From Megaustenia siamemsis (lineage: Eukaryota; Mollusca; Gastropoda; Stylommatophora; Ariophantidae), in NCBI GenBank assembly GCA_032433765.1, contig JAVIAB010000008.1:37354491-37418490 (forward strand): a stretch of DNA of 64,000 nucleotides, given 5' to 3'. Below are positions 10,861-22,275 of the stretch, piece after piece. The notes beneath the pieces are model-generated. The model searched no databases. It was given only the letters and a program-made list of their open reading frames with translations, and was not told the DNA's origin. A program made the position numbers and the translations under genes. The stretch's first letter is position 1. Every line of letters begins with the position of its first letter.

Positions 10861-11385
10861 ATAAAATCCCTTATGGACTGAAATCGGAAACGCTCGAATG
10901 TTTAGGCGACACCCGACCTCTTCTATTATACAGTAAAATCGTTCAAAGACAGCTTGACGGAGTGCAACAAAAGTCTAAAGGAATGACAAAACTACAAAGG
11001 AAGTACTGACAATCCTCATAGCGGCAAGTACTCGTGTTTCTATCGCGTTCAACGCGGAAGAATATCAAATATGCTCGAATTTCTCCGGCGCATGAAGAGC
11101 AGGAACTTTGTTAATGCTTTAATAAATACTTCAACTACAGAAGCGAAGTGATTGCTTTCTCGGTCTGTGACGATGAAAAGAGTCTCTTTAAGGAGTTCAT
11201 CATTCTTTTTGCTACATTTTTTACGTGTAATTCAAAGAAATTTTCTTTACTTTTGTGTTCTTCTAATCTGATTTTCCTTCTGGTTCGTCTTTTGTCTTTC
11301 TGGTTGCCTCCACACTCGATGGGACATAAGAGAAAAAAATGACGCATTTCTGGAGCTCTTAAGTTTTACATGTTAGTACTCTAAA
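10861..11385. other. Nothing recognised
   Basis: No family recognised. Short opposed open frames at 11135-11347 have no familiar motif. Confidence 0.5.
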
Positions 11386-13106
11386 TCAATAAGATCATAG
11401 AACAAACAAGAGCAGACTCTTGGAAAGCACTTGGTGAAGAATTGGCAAGAACATGTAGAGAGGAACCAAGAGAATTTTTCAAAAGTGTAAAAGCAATGAG
11501 AGTAAGAAATAATGATTGAAACCCAACCACTATAATAAACGACAAGAATGGTAGACCAATCAGCAGCAGGAAAAACATAATAATCAGATGGAGAGAATAC
11601 TTTAAGGAACTATTAAATCAGGGAAATACAAACGGAAATTCCAGAGTTTAAACATAGGCAGTATGATGAACAGGAACCGAATATACTTAAAGCAGAAGTA
11701 GAATGGGCATTGAAACAGAATAAAAAGAACAAAGCAGCTGGTATAGATGGAATAACAACAGAAATGCTACTAGCCTGTAAGAAAACAGCTATAAATTGGC
11801 TTAATATATATAATATTCAATATGGCGTGGGAAGAAAGAAAAGTCCCAGACGACTGGTAAAAAGCTATTATTGTCTCATTTTGGAAGAATAAAGGAAGCA
11901 AAAGGGAGTGTGAAATGTACAGAGGAATATCCCTATTGAGTCAAGTTGGTTAAATGTATGCTAAAATATTGGAGAGGAGAGTAAGATACATAATAGAACC
12001 TCAGTTAAATAATAATCAATTCGGATTCAGAAAAGGCAAAAGCTGTACTGATGCTATGTTTACATTGAGACAACTATGTGAAAAAAACAATAGAATATGA
12101 GAGAAACCTAAATATAGTGTTTATAGATCAGGAAAAAGCGTTTGATCGTGTGGACAGGAACAAACTTTAGCAAACTTTAAAAACTTACGGGGTAGCAGGA
12201 CAACTACTAGATAATGTAATGGCATTATATAAAAACAGTCAAAGTGCCGTTAGAACATCGGAAGGTCTGTCAGAATGGTTTCAGGTTACAACAGGAGTAA
12301 GACAAGGATGTGTCCTCTCACTACTCCTCTTCATCATATATATGGACAAAATAAATCAGGAAACAACCAACAATAAGGAAAAATCACATAACACAGAGGT
12401 AGAAAATTCCAACATCAACGAGCTACTCTTCGCAGATGACCAATGCCTAATATATGAGGATAGAAACCTGCTACAACAGCATATAACATCTCGAGATAAA
12501 AGCTGCACAAACTACAGTATGAAAATTAACACAGCAAATCAGAGGCTATGAGAATAAGCAAATTAAGACACCCATTAAACATTAAGATCAAAGATAAAGA
12601 AATAAAACAAGTAGAGGAATTCAAGTATTTGGGCACAATGTTCACAGAAGATGGAAAACTAGACAGAGAAATTGACATGAGAATACAAAAAGCAAATGCT
12701 GTTACATACCAGCTTTCACCATTGCTAAGACATCCAAACATTTCTATGCCAGCTAAACAACAAATGATAAATAGCACTTTCATACCAACTTTGTGCTATG
12801 AAAGTCAAACATGGACCCTTTCTAAATCTCAATTAAGAAAGATCAATATATGTGAGATGCGATGCTTGAGAAATGTAACAAACAACACAAGAAGAGATAG
12901 AATACCAAATGAAACCATAAGAAAAATAGTAGGAACAAAACCCTGCCAGGAATATATAGAACAACAACAATTTAAATGGTTTGGCCACCTGGTCAGAATG
13001 AATCCTCACCAATCACCATCAAGGGCGTTCTTCTCGAGAATGCATGGAAAAAGACCAAGAGAAAGACCCAGAAGAAGATGGATAGATGCAGTGACAGAGA
13101 CATGTA
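11386..13106 (+). pseudogene. LINE-C reverse transcriptase, frameshifted
   Basis: This is a non-LTR retrotransposon reverse transcriptase lacking the endonuclease part. In order: the linker before the polymerase (11390-11640), KAAGIDGITTEML (near 11730), FGFRKGKSCTDAMF (near 12020), a FIDQEKAFDRVDR palm motif (near 12130), GVRQGCVLS (near 12300), the catalytic LLFADD (near 12427), the KYLGTMFTEDGK thumb region (near 12628), LCYESQTWTLSKS (near 12800) and a KWFGHLVRMNPHQ / RERPRRRWIDAVTE tail. At least three frame changes and several stops break it. It ends abruptly at GACATGTA (13106), where copies at 27258-27865 and 50018-50260 continue, and meets LINE-D in the opposite orientation. Confidence 0.9.
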
Positions 13107-13552
13107 TTTTTTTGAGGTATTGTTTTTGCTGAACAGCTTCTCTCGTGGCTAATTCTACAATGTTTGACAAACACACGCGGTCACATAATGAACAGGTCAG
13201 GCTCGCTGATCCACAGGGTTTACCATCCTTTTTCATGAGTCTCTTCTCTTCAAAGTCCTGTCTTAGCACAGTCTCAAATGTTGTTATACCGTTCCTTATG
13301 CATGCTCTCCATGATGTGCGATCACTTGCCAGATGTTGCCAGTCGTTTTCACAGATGGAGAAGTCTTTCAGAGATGATTTGCAGATATCTCTGTATCGTA
13401 GTTTAGGTCTGCCGATTTGTCTTTTTCCGTTTTTAGCTCGCCATATAGTATTTGCCTAGGAATGCGTTTTTCTTCCATCCGTTGGACATGCCCCAGCCAT
13501 CTTAGCCTTCGACTTCTGAGCATCGACATGATTGTTAAGGTCTTAGCACGTT
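13107..13552 (-). pseudogene. LINE-D reverse transcriptase C-terminal part with zinc-finger remnant
   Basis: On the minus strand: RRLRWLGHVQRMEE-like, ILYGEL, a GRPKLRYRDICKSSLKDFSI block, DWQHLASDRTSWRACIRNGI, then SLTCSLCDRVCLSNIVELAT. The last block holds two Cys in CSLC and a further Cys, the remains of a C-terminal zinc-finger-like motif common at the end of this LINE type. The expected terminal histidines are not clear. It stops at CTCAAAAAAA beside the LINE-C breakpoint at 13106. Confidence 0.8.
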
Positions 13553-13899
13553 GCAGGACAGTTAAGTTGGTTAAATATATAAATTATTCTGGGGAATCTG
13601 TGGATTTCCTACCCACCCAGGTCTTGATGCCAACATAAAATAACTACTACGTCAATGTAGGACATAATTTAGCGACTGTTCTCTGCGTCTTGATAATGCA
13701 GATAATACAAGATTCGCTTTTACTTATTCCTGAACATCGTTAGCCTGCTGGTTGCATCGACGTGCTCTATCATCATTGGCATGTAACAACAAGTACATAT
13801 ATGTGTGTTTGTGTGACTACAGATATGTATAAACAATTGTCTGATGAAAACATAAACATTATAGCTACACAAGAGCCGACTGAGTAACGGGTTATCATT
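13553..13899. other. Nothing recognised
   Basis: No gene or dispersed family recognised before the GGTTAT-rich array. Confidence 0.5.
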
Positions 13900-14264
13900 T
13901 GAAAATACAGAAGGATGTTTATGACTATGGTTATGGTTATGTTTATGGCTATGGTTATGTTTATGGCTATGGTTATGGTTATGTTTATGGTTATGGTTGT
14001 GTTTATGGCTATAGTTATGGTTATGTTTATGGCTATAGTTATAGTTATGTTTATGGCTATGATTATGGTAATGTTTATGGCTATAGTTATGGTTTTGTTT
14101 ATGGCTATGGTTATGGTTATGTTTATGGCTATGGTTATGGTTATGTTTATGGTTATGGTTATGGTTATATTTATGGCTATGGTTATGGTTATATTTATGG
14201 CTATGGTTATGGTTATGTTTATGGCTATTGTTATGGTTATGTTTATGGCTATGGCTATGGTTAT
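13900..14264 (+). repeat. GGTTAT-rich array, 18-bp higher unit, abutting K
   Basis: About 20 copies of GGTTATGTTTATGGCTAT with GGTTAT and GGCTAT hexamers. It runs straight into GGAAGGCCCCGGTATCAC, the 5' edge of K. K copy C (30541-30583) has a short version of the same array at the same place, and copy D has a single GGTTAT there. Confidence 0.92.
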
Positions 14265-14615
14265 GGAAGGCCCCGGTATCACTGCAAACAAATTAAAATC
14301 TATAATTGCTCAATCGCACGTATAAGTGGAATCATCCAAATTACTATCTCATCTCCCAAACAAAGAAAGGTATTGTAGCCCTCATCATAGCAGTCTCAGT
14401 ATACGCCAAAAGACATAAGGCGAAACCGCACAGAAAGAGAACACAGCCATCTGTTCCCTGTCATACGATATCATCATTCATCGTAAACATTTGGAATATT
14501 GAAAAACGATTAAAACGAATGAAACACACAGCTCACGGTGTGCACAGAGCACTTAACTCAGTAGCTCCTGCAACAAGCCGGACTTGGAATATGAGGAAAA
14601 TGCAGAAGGATTTCA
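14265..14615 (+). repeat. K dispersed repeat, copy B
   Basis: The most complete uninterrupted K copy. It holds the GGAAGGCCCCGG head, AATCTATAATTGCTCAATCG, ATCTCATCTCCCAAACAAAG, an AAAGACATAAGGCGAAACCG middle, TGAAACACACAGCTCACGGT and a CCTGCAACAAGCCGGACTTG end. A 110-codon open frame across it (14306-14638) is not maintained in copies C or D, so I do not call it coding. Confidence 0.88.
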
Positions 14616-15115
14616 AATACAGACTAGAAAAAATGTGATGGAAGTTGAGTAAGACACAATTTATAATGGAATCCACACGAATAGAAAAAAAATACAGTGG
14701 AGTTTGACACTGAACAGGTAAAGCCACGTGAACCATCAAAGATATTGGTTTTGATTGGAAGGAAACAAAGAGAACGTCATGAAAAACGTTTAAAGGAGAG
14801 ATTTGCCTACGATCTATGAATCCAGAAGGGGTATGAAAGACTATGATTGGCTAATACTGATGCGGTTTTAGTTTAGTGTACAGACCATCTTCATTGCACA
14901 ATAGACAACTCCATAGTGTTCACATTCACTCAGTATACAGCACTACCGCCACACACAAGCGAAAGTACTAAAGATAGTTTCAGTTCAGATGTACGAACTC
15001 TGTAGCACTGATGAATACCTTGACCCCAACTCCCTTAGTCACCTTTTGCGTCAAGTAACAGTGCTTCTATCCTTATCACCCCGGACTCCACTGCTGTCAG
15101 AGTCACAGTAGCTAC
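14616..15115. other. Nothing recognised
   Basis: No family recognised between K and the GC-richer minisatellite. Confidence 0.5.
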
Positions 15116-15540
15116 AGGTGCGTGGGCAGGTGATAGTAGCTCTATTCTTTTCTCCCCTAACAGTGGCTAGGGCCCGGTAGCTACAGGGGCGTTGCAAGTG
15201 ATAGTAGCTCTATTCTTTTCTCCCCTAACCATGGCTAGGGCCCCGGTAGCTACAGGGGCGTACCGGGGCGTGACAGGTGACAGTGGCTCTAATCTTTTCT
15301 TCCCTAATCGTGGCTAGGGCCCCGGTAGCTACAGGGGCGTGACAGGTGACAGTAGCTCTATTCTTTTTTCCCCTAACCGTAGTTAGGGCCCCGATAGCTA
15401 CAGGGGCGTGGCAGATGACAGTGGCTCTGGTCTTTTTCCCCTTAACCGTGCCCCAGTAGCTACAGGGGCGTGACAAGTGACAGGAGCTCTAATCTTTTCT
15501 CCCCTAACCGTGGTTAGGGCCCCGGTAGCCACACAGGGGT
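15116..15540 (+). repeat. Minisatellite, 69-bp unit, about 6 copies, GC-rich
   Basis: Unit includes TAGGGCCCCGGTAGCTACAG, GGGCGTGACAGGTGACAGTA and GCTCTATTCTTTTCTCCCC. It is noticeably richer in G+C than its surroundings. One unit (15241-15270) has a small internal duplication (GGGGCGTACCGGGGCGTG). Confidence 0.93.
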
Positions 15541-15954
15541 TGAGAATTAATTAAAATGGCCGAGCCGTATCTCTAAGCCATAGTAGGCCACGTAATGTCT
15601 TACAAACGAAAGCTGGTAATGATGTTCAATGGTGTGTCTAGTGTGTGTTAATTAAATGTGTTGGGTAGACTTGGTTAAATGTAATTGGCTGCATGTCTCT
15701 TCCAGGCTGCAGCTAAATATGTGAACATGCAAATTACATATGGTGGTAGTGCAGTAAATACATGTGTCTCGCGAGCTTTACAGTCTAGAATGCAACAAAC
15801 GCATGACGTCACAGAGCCATGACCCTTCCTCCCCCACCCTTTTTTCTTAAGAATTTAACGGCTTGTTATTAAGGAAAAAGGGGTGGTGCGTTACTTATGA
15901 TATTCAGATCGCTTCCTGCTAATGCAAAATCTCTTTAGAAATTACTTTCACCAG
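15541..15954. other. Nothing recognised
   Basis: No family recognised. The sequence just before SINE-1 copy 1 ends with its target duplication at 15955-15963. Confidence 0.5.
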
Positions 15955-15963
15955 GAGACGATA

Positions 15964-16222
15964 GAGGAGCCGCGATAGCTCAGTGGTTAGTGAACTGGAC
16001 TACCACGGACAAGGGGTAGGGTTCGATTCCAATCGACGGCTTCCGGGTTCACCCAGCCTTAAATGGGTACTGGATTTTTTTTCTGGGAAAGTAAAGCAGC
16101 ACGGGCGTAATACTGACCACGTTACCCCAAAAATCATGTGCTGAAGGTCTGTAAAATATAGGGTCACTAACACCATATTCCCTATACGCCACTTGGCGTG
16201 ACGGGGGTACTTTACTTACTAT
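15964..16222 (+). mobile_element. SINE-1 copy 1 (tRNA-derived SINE)
   Basis: Full-length reference copy. The head GGAGCCGCGATAGCTCAGTG contains an A-box (TAGCTCAGTGG) and the B-box GGTTCGATTCC. The first seven bases can pair with CGGCTTC after the B-box, as in an acceptor stem with one G-T wobble, so the head is a decayed tRNA. The body carries ATGGGTACTGGATTTTTTTC, a CCCAAAAATCATGTGCTGAA block and the short inverted repeat CGCCACTTGGCG before a TACTTTACTT tail. The 9-bp target duplication GAGACGATA lies at 15955-15963 and 16223-16231. Confidence 0.93.
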
Positions 16223-17004
16223 GAGACGATATAAGAAGTACAGAAAATCAAATATCATCTTGGAAAGTACTTATATGTAAATAAATATCAATACTATTAT
16301 ATAAGAGATATTACAATAGCCTTTCATCTTCTTGTTTAGTGTTCAAGTCCTGTGATCATGCTAATTTGCCATTTTTTCCTGTTTCATGATGGAAGGGTAA
16401 GGGCTTTATCATGGCACACGATGAGCAGGTCGCATGGTCATTACTCATACGTTCTTGTATGTCCTGTTATTTCCCCCAAAACCTGCGCCGTGGCTGACAC
16501 ATTCCGTCTTCGGCAGGCATGACCTAGGTTTGACGTAGGAGTTTTCAAATTATTAAAATAACAAAGCTAGTCAAGCAACAGAAGCATTGATTGCTAGATG
16601 AGCTCTCACGTGGGAATCCACAGGGCAACAGGAAACAGGGAAGACTAGAAATGACGAACAGGCAAATAATTGCAGAGCTGCGGTAAAGCTGGTAGTAAGG
16701 AGCTAGTATTGGGATGTAACGTACACTCCTACAAGGTATGGTGACAGCTGTACACAATAGGAATACAACAAAATACAAAGTAAGGTGACAGCTTTACACA
16801 ATAGGAATACAACAAAATACTGACGTTTCGGCTACATGCTGCCTTATTCAGAAAATGAGAACAACGGCAACAAACGATGAAATACAGATAGTTCTACTAC
16901 ATCTAAGATAATCGGGACAAGTAAGTCAAGGAGAAATAAACAGAGGGATAAGAGATGAAATGATAAAACTAGAGAGATATGTGCTACATGTTGGAGATAG
17001 TGGA
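16223..17004. other. Possible LINE-tail trace and a 44-bp direct duplication
   Basis: At 16738-16820 two copies of a 44-bp segment (…ACACAATAGGAATACAACAA…) lie in tandem. They are followed by TGACGTTTCGGCTACATGCT, a phrase I associate with ends of some retroelements. Around 16560-16700 there is a faint resemblance to a LINE C-terminal tail, too weak to call. Confidence 0.4.
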
Positions 17005-17452
17005 AAAATGAAAGTTAAATTATATATAAAATGAAAGTTAAATTATATATAAAATGAAAGTTAAATTATATATAAAATGAAAGTTAAATTATATATAAAA
17101 TGAAAGTTAAATTATATATAAAATGAAAGTTAAATTATATATAAAATGAAAGTTAAATTATATATGAAATGAAAGTTAAATTATATATAATATGAAAGTT
17201 AAATTATATATAAAATGAAAGTTAAATTATATATAAAATGAAAGTTAAATTATATAAAAATGAAAGTTAAATTATATATAAAATGAAAGTTAAATTATAT
17301 ATAATATGAAAGTTAAATTATATATAAAATGAAAGTTAAATTATATATAAAATGAAAGTTAAATTATATATGAAATGAATGTTAAATTATATATAATATG
17401 AAAGTTAAATTATATATAATATTGAAAGTTAAATTATATATAAAATGAAAGC
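17005..17452 (+). repeat. Minisatellite, 23-bp unit, about 19 copies
   Basis: Very AT-rich unit AATGAAAGTTAAATTATATA plus TAA, with scattered variants (TATATGAAATG, TATAATATG). Confidence 0.96.
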
Positions 17453-17852
17453 GACATTTAACATATTGGCGAAGTCCGACCGCTCACAGCGAGACTGACT
17501 GTCAAATGTAAAATACCTCGAAGACTAAAAATACATGGAAAGGAAACTTTGAGACAGAAGTCACAAAAATAAATGACTTCTGGAGAAGATTTGGAAAGAC
17601 AACAATGAACAGAAAGCATTACAGAAGCCCTTGTTGGCATGTAGCTCTAAGGATGATAGAAAAGACAAGAATAAAATAACGATACAGCAAAGTCAACGCT
17701 AAAGTAGAGTTATCACTATACGAATCAATCCTTATTAGACTGACTACTAATCTCCTAAGAAACTCGACAATCACCGTTGATCTGAAATATGTTGTTACAA
17801 TATTTTTAAGGGCTGAAGCGTTTATTCCAGGTTAGCTAGGGTATTCAATCAT
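17453..17852. other. Nothing recognised
   Basis: A-rich sequence. A short minus-strand open frame at 17458-17640 has no recognisable motif. Confidence 0.45.
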
Positions 17853-18078
17853 AATCGTCAAGTACCATGTATGCTGGCTTAGGTGATCATGTCTCTCCAC
17901 AACTTTCGATCTCGACAGTTATTTATCATTTCTGTTGCTGACCTTCTGCCAAGCCATTCTCTTAAGCTGTCTGGTATCTTTTTTCTTTGCTTCCCTCTAT
18001 CTCTTCGTCCCTCAATTTTCCAAGTTGTCACAATATATTCCAGCTATTCCCTTTTCATTGCATGACCAAAAAATGATG
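17853..18078 (-). pseudogene. LINE-E reverse transcriptase C-terminal tail
   Basis: The minus strand encodes remnants of the last part of the LINE-E protein: FWSCNEK, a degraded block, GRRDRGKQ, the WLGRRSATEMIN equivalent, DRKLWRDMIT. The family's usual GTACTTGATGAT end is decayed to GTACTTGACGAT. It stops on the right at 18078, where 28318-29252 and 63195-63695 continue, so it is 5'-truncated to about 225 bp. Confidence 0.85.
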
Positions 18079-18623
18079 ATTAAAGTATTTAATACCGAAA
18101 AGAAGTTAATAAACATATATACGTTTGTTTATTTAAATAAGAGAAATGAATATTTTAACATAAGCACCATAGCACCTATTTGTACTATCTGCGTTCGAAA
18201 CTTAAGAGGACTTGGCGGTTGTCTAGTGGCGGTGTTTCTGTAGAAACGGTGAGTGGCTTGGGTATAGTAGTGATATATGTATGCTAGGAAAGTCTTCGTT
18301 CGTTAAAGAGATAGCTTTGTTATTTCTGTCACGATCTGTTGAGAATTATTGTCGGAATGAGCATAGTTTGTGTTTGTTTATTTTGATACATTTGCAGAGC
18401 TTCTGTTAGTGAATTTGTGGCGCTGTGATTGTACTATTTTTCTATATGATTAGTAAGTAATGATTTTAAAAGGGTGATATAATTAATGAACTGCTGGAAA
18501 AGGCAATCATTTTGTCTGACTTTTGTATGAAGATAAGCTTCAAATTGTGAGAAAAATATTCACTCATCCCTTCCAGATATTAAAAGTGAACATAAAGAGA
18601 AGAACAAGCTATATAGCAGATGG
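18079..18623. other. Nothing recognised
   Basis: AT-rich sequence without a recognisable gene. It ends at the target duplication of the next SINE. Confidence 0.5.
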
Positions 18624-18635
18624 TTAACGACAGTA

Positions 18636-18970
18636 AGTAGTAAAGTGCTGTCACATCAAGTGGTTTATAGGGAATATCGTGTTAGAGATCAGTCACGCGA
18701 AGTAGCGTATAGGGAATATCGTGTTAGTGACCAGTCACGCCAAGTGGCGTATAGGGAATATCGTGTTAGTGACCATCATGTTTACAGACCGTCAGCACAT
18801 TATATTCTGGGTAATGTAGTCAGCATTTCGCCCGTGCCGCTTTCTTTCCCAGAAAAAAATGCGGTACCGATTTAAGGCTGGGTGAATCTTGAAGTCGACG
18901 ATCAGGATCGAACCCTACCTCTTGCCTTTAGTAGTCCAGTTCACTAACCAATGCGCTGTCACGACTCCCT
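18636..18970 (-). mobile_element. SINE-1 copy 2 with tandemly triplicated 3' end
   Basis: Minus-strand SINE flanked by the 12-bp duplication TTAACGACAGTA at 18624-18635 and 18971-18982. About 41 bp from its 3' part (CACGCCAAGTGGCGTATAGG to GTTAGTGACCAGT) occurs three times in a row, making the copy 335 bp against about 260 for its relatives. The repeated part includes the CGCCACTTGGCG palindrome region. Confidence 0.92.
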
Positions 18971-19081
18971 TTAACGACAGTAGCTAAACAAAGTATCAGT
19001 GGCTAACTGGGAGGACGAAGTTTTAGAAATTGTACAGCTGGGCATGCTTGCAATAATTTAGGAGCATTTTTTTAAGATTGA

Positions 19082-19337
19082 ACCGCGATAGCTCAGTGGT
19101 TAGTGAACTGGACTACAAAGGACAAGAGGAAGTTCGATCCAGACCGACGGTTTCCGGGTTCACCCATCCTTAAATGGGTAACGGATTTTTTTCTGGGAAA
19201 GTAAAGCGGCACAGGCGTAATACCGACCACATTACCCCAAAAATCATGTGTCAACGGTCTGTAAAAATTATGGTCACTAACACCATATTCCCTATACTCC
19301 ACTTGACGTGACGGGGGCTCTTTACTTTACTCCCTTA
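19082..19337 (+). mobile_element. SINE-1 copy 3
   Basis: Plus-strand copy starting at ACCGCGATAGCTCAG. The flanks TTTTTTAAGATTGA (left) and TTTTTTAGATTGA (right, 19338-19350) differ by one base. The B-box is GTTCGATCC. Confidence 0.9.
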
Positions 19338-19350
19338 TTTTTTAGATTGA

Positions 19351-20148
19351 TTTACTTATTCAACATATTTGTTCCAGTTATACAATTCTATATTTTATTT
19401 TTTTGGTTTAGGTTCTAGAACGAATTATGATGTCGTCACAATATAGTTACAAAATCTCCAACATTCAACGATTAAAAGCTCTCCCCCCACCCCCTTCCGC
19501 CCCCTCAATTACCCCATATTTAATTCAAACAATACGCTAGAATGAGACAGCCCAACTTTCATCTCAACACACACCACAGTTGAAGAGCAACATACGCCAC
19601 TGTTGAGGGAGAACACAAATCAAGCAATCATGAGTGACTTTCTCCAAAAACCGACAATTAAAATTTCATGAGAAACTTTCGCCTTCCGTACAAGGATTCC
19701 TCTTATTTTATAATACCACTATTCACTCTGAGAAATCCTTTCCAGCGACTGCGCGACCCCGCCTTCTTGATTACGCACTTTGTAGGATCAACTAAAAAAA
19801 AAAAAAACGTAATCATTCTTTATGGTTTTATCAACTTTTTCCAATACATTTATTTTGCACATTTGCGGAATACACAATATTGTGGAAAGAGTATAAAAGA
19901 AAACCAAACACATATGCTGTGAAATAGGTAATCTTTTGTTCATATTTTTGTATGTGTATCACATAGAGGAAATATTAATCGTATGTTAAGTACACGACTG
20001 GAGATTTCGTAGTCTTCTATAAATATCTTCACCACGGACAGGTGTAATTTCTTTAACGAATCAATTCAGAGGAAGAGGTATGTTTACAGCGCTCGGATGT
20101 AGTTTCTTTAGTATGATTTACTTGAACTGACTTGGGTGTTTAACAGAT
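19351..20148. other. Nothing recognised; C-rich and A-rich runs
   Basis: About 800 bp with no recognised family. Contains a C-rich stretch near 19483-19505 and an A-run at about 19793-19808. Confidence 0.5.
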
Positions 20149-20162
20149 TTGTGTTAAAGGTA

Positions 20163-20423
20163 AGTAAAGAAAGTAAAGTACCCCCGTCACGCCAAGTGGC
20201 ATATAGGGAAATATGGTGTTAGTGACCCTATATTTTACAGACCTTCAGCACATGATTTTTGGGGTAATGTGGTCAGTATTACGCCCGTGCTGCTTTACTT
20301 TCCCAGAAAAAAATCCGGTACCCATTTAAGGCTGGGTGAACCCGGAAGCCGTCGGTTGGGATCGAACCCTACCCCTTGTCCGTGGTAGTCCAGTTCACTA
20401 ACCACTGAGCTATCGCGGCTCCC
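20163..20423 (-). mobile_element. SINE-1 copy 4
   Basis: Minus-strand, 261 bp, with a perfect 14-bp target duplication TTGTGTTAAAGGTA at 20149-20162 and 20424-20437. It is among the least diverged copies. Confidence 0.95.
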
Positions 20424-20598
20424 TTGTGTTAAAGGTAGTCACACACAATCAGGCTAGTACACTACCGCGTGAATAAATATATAAACAACATAAATCGTAA
20501 AAAACTATTATATTTGATAGATTATTTATAGTTAAAATTAGGTCACAGTGTTTATGTCGTTGAGTGTGTCCAAAAATATTATAATTATTTTGTCCATT

Positions 20599-20860
20599 GG
20601 GAGCCGCGATAGCTCAGTGGTTAGTGAACTGGACTACAAAGGACAAGGGGTAGGGTTCGATCCCAACCGACGGCTTCCGGGTTCACCCAGCCTTAAATGG
20701 GTACTGGATATTTTTCTGGGAAAGTAAAGCAGCTCGGGCATAATACCGACCACATTTCCCCAAAAATCATGTGCTGAAGGTCTGTAAAATATAGGTTCAC
20801 TAACACCATATTTCCCTATACGCCACTTGGCGTGACGGGGGTACTATACTTTTTTGTGTG
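20599..20860 (+). mobile_element. SINE-1 copy 5
   Basis: Plus-strand copy with an 8-bp duplication TGTCCATT at 20591-20598 and 20861-20868. It ends in a short T/GT-rich tail. Confidence 0.92.
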
Positions 20861-21110
20861 TGTCCATTAAATCATTTCAGAGTATACGTTGATTTAACAT
20901 ATTGTTGGTACCATTCTTATAAGTGTAGACTTAGGAGTTGTTGCAGAATTAAACAGCAATCATAATAGATATATATATGGTGTAGAACTTACTGCTGTGC
21001 TTACAACTACAACAAACTACCAAATATTAATAAATATTCTTAAACAATAGTTTACTTAAACGTCACAAAATGCAAAAACTAATTACAAAATCAAACGTTA
21101 GAAATTAAAA

Positions 21111-22275
21111 TAATCTTATTGAGTCAAACGCATCGTAAATATTAGTTCCTTAAATGAAAAACTCGTGACAATTAATAATCTTATTGAGTCAAACGCATCG
21201 TAAATATTAGTTCCTAAAATGACAAACTCGTGACAATTAATAATCTTATTGAGTCAAACGCATCGTAAATATTAGTTCCTAAAAATGACAAACTCGTGAC
21301 AATTAATAATCTTATTGAGTCAAACGCATCGTAAATATTAGTTCCTAAAGTGACAAACTCGTGACAATTAATAATCTTATTGAGTCAAACGCATCGTAAA
21401 TATTAGTTCCTAAAATGACAAACTCGTGACAATTATTAATCTTATTGAGTCAAACGCATCGTAAATATTAGTTCCTAAAATGACAAACTCGTGACAATTA
21501 TTAATCTTATTGAGTCAAACGCACCGTAAATATTAGTTCCTAAAATGACAAACTCGTGACAATTATTAATCTTATTGAGTCAAACGCATCGTAAATATTA
21601 GTTCCTAAAATGACAAACTCGTGACAATTATTAATCTTATTGAGTCAAACGCATCGTAAATATTAGTTCCTTAAATGACAAACTCGTGACAATTATTAAT
21701 CTTATTGAGTCAAACGCTTCGTAAATATTAGTTCCTTAAATGACAAACTCGTGACAATTATTAATCTTATTGAGTCAAACGCATCGTAAATATTAGTTCC
21801 TTAAATGACAAACTCGTGACAATTATTAATCTTATTGAGTCAAACGCTTCGTAAATATTAGTTCCTTAAATGACAAACTCGTGACAATTATTAATCTTAT
21901 TGAGTCAAACGCATCGTAAATATTAGTTCCTAAAATGACAAACTCATGACAATTATTAATCTTATTGAGTTAAACGCACCGTAAATATTAGATCCTAAAA
22001 TGACAATCTCGTGACAATTATTAATCTTAGTGATTCAAACGCACCGTAAATATTAGTTCCTAAAATGACAAACTCGTGACAATTATTAATCTTAGTGAGT
22101 CAAATGCATCGTAAATATTAGTTCCTAAAATGACAAACTCGTGACAATTATTAATCTTAGTGAGTCAAATGCATCGTAAATATTAGTTCCTAAAATAACA
22201 AACTCATGACAATTATTAATCTTAGTGAGTCAAATTACCAGTTACCATTAGTTCTTAAAATATCAAACTCATGAT
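21111..22275 (+). repeat. Minisatellite, 64-bp unit, about 18 copies
   Basis: The unit includes TAATCTTATTGAGTCAAACG, CATCGTAAATATTAGTTCCT and AAAATGACAAACTCGTGACA. Variants are ordered along the array: CAATTAATAATC in the first units, CAATTATTAATC later, TTAGTGAGTCAAATG at the right edge. This is consistent with growth and homogenisation from the middle. Confidence 0.96.

Noticed and set aside
13900..14264. Telomere-like GGTTAT repeats
   Set aside because: The hexamer is not a known animal telomere unit, the array is interspersed with TTTATGGC variants, and its position is tied to the K edge.
14306..14638. Open frame of 110 codons across K copy B
   Set aside because: The same frame contains stops in copy D and shifts in copy C. 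An antisense frame shared by copies C and D is short and not convincing either.
15964..16040. A tRNA gene
   Set aside because: The A and B boxes are present, but no clean anticodon arm forms and the unit recurs about ten times with the same non-tRNA body and target duplications, so it is a SINE head.
16560..16700. A further LINE C-terminal tail
   Set aside because: A faint resemblance to a GRP-rich LINE tail with several stops; below the level I can support.
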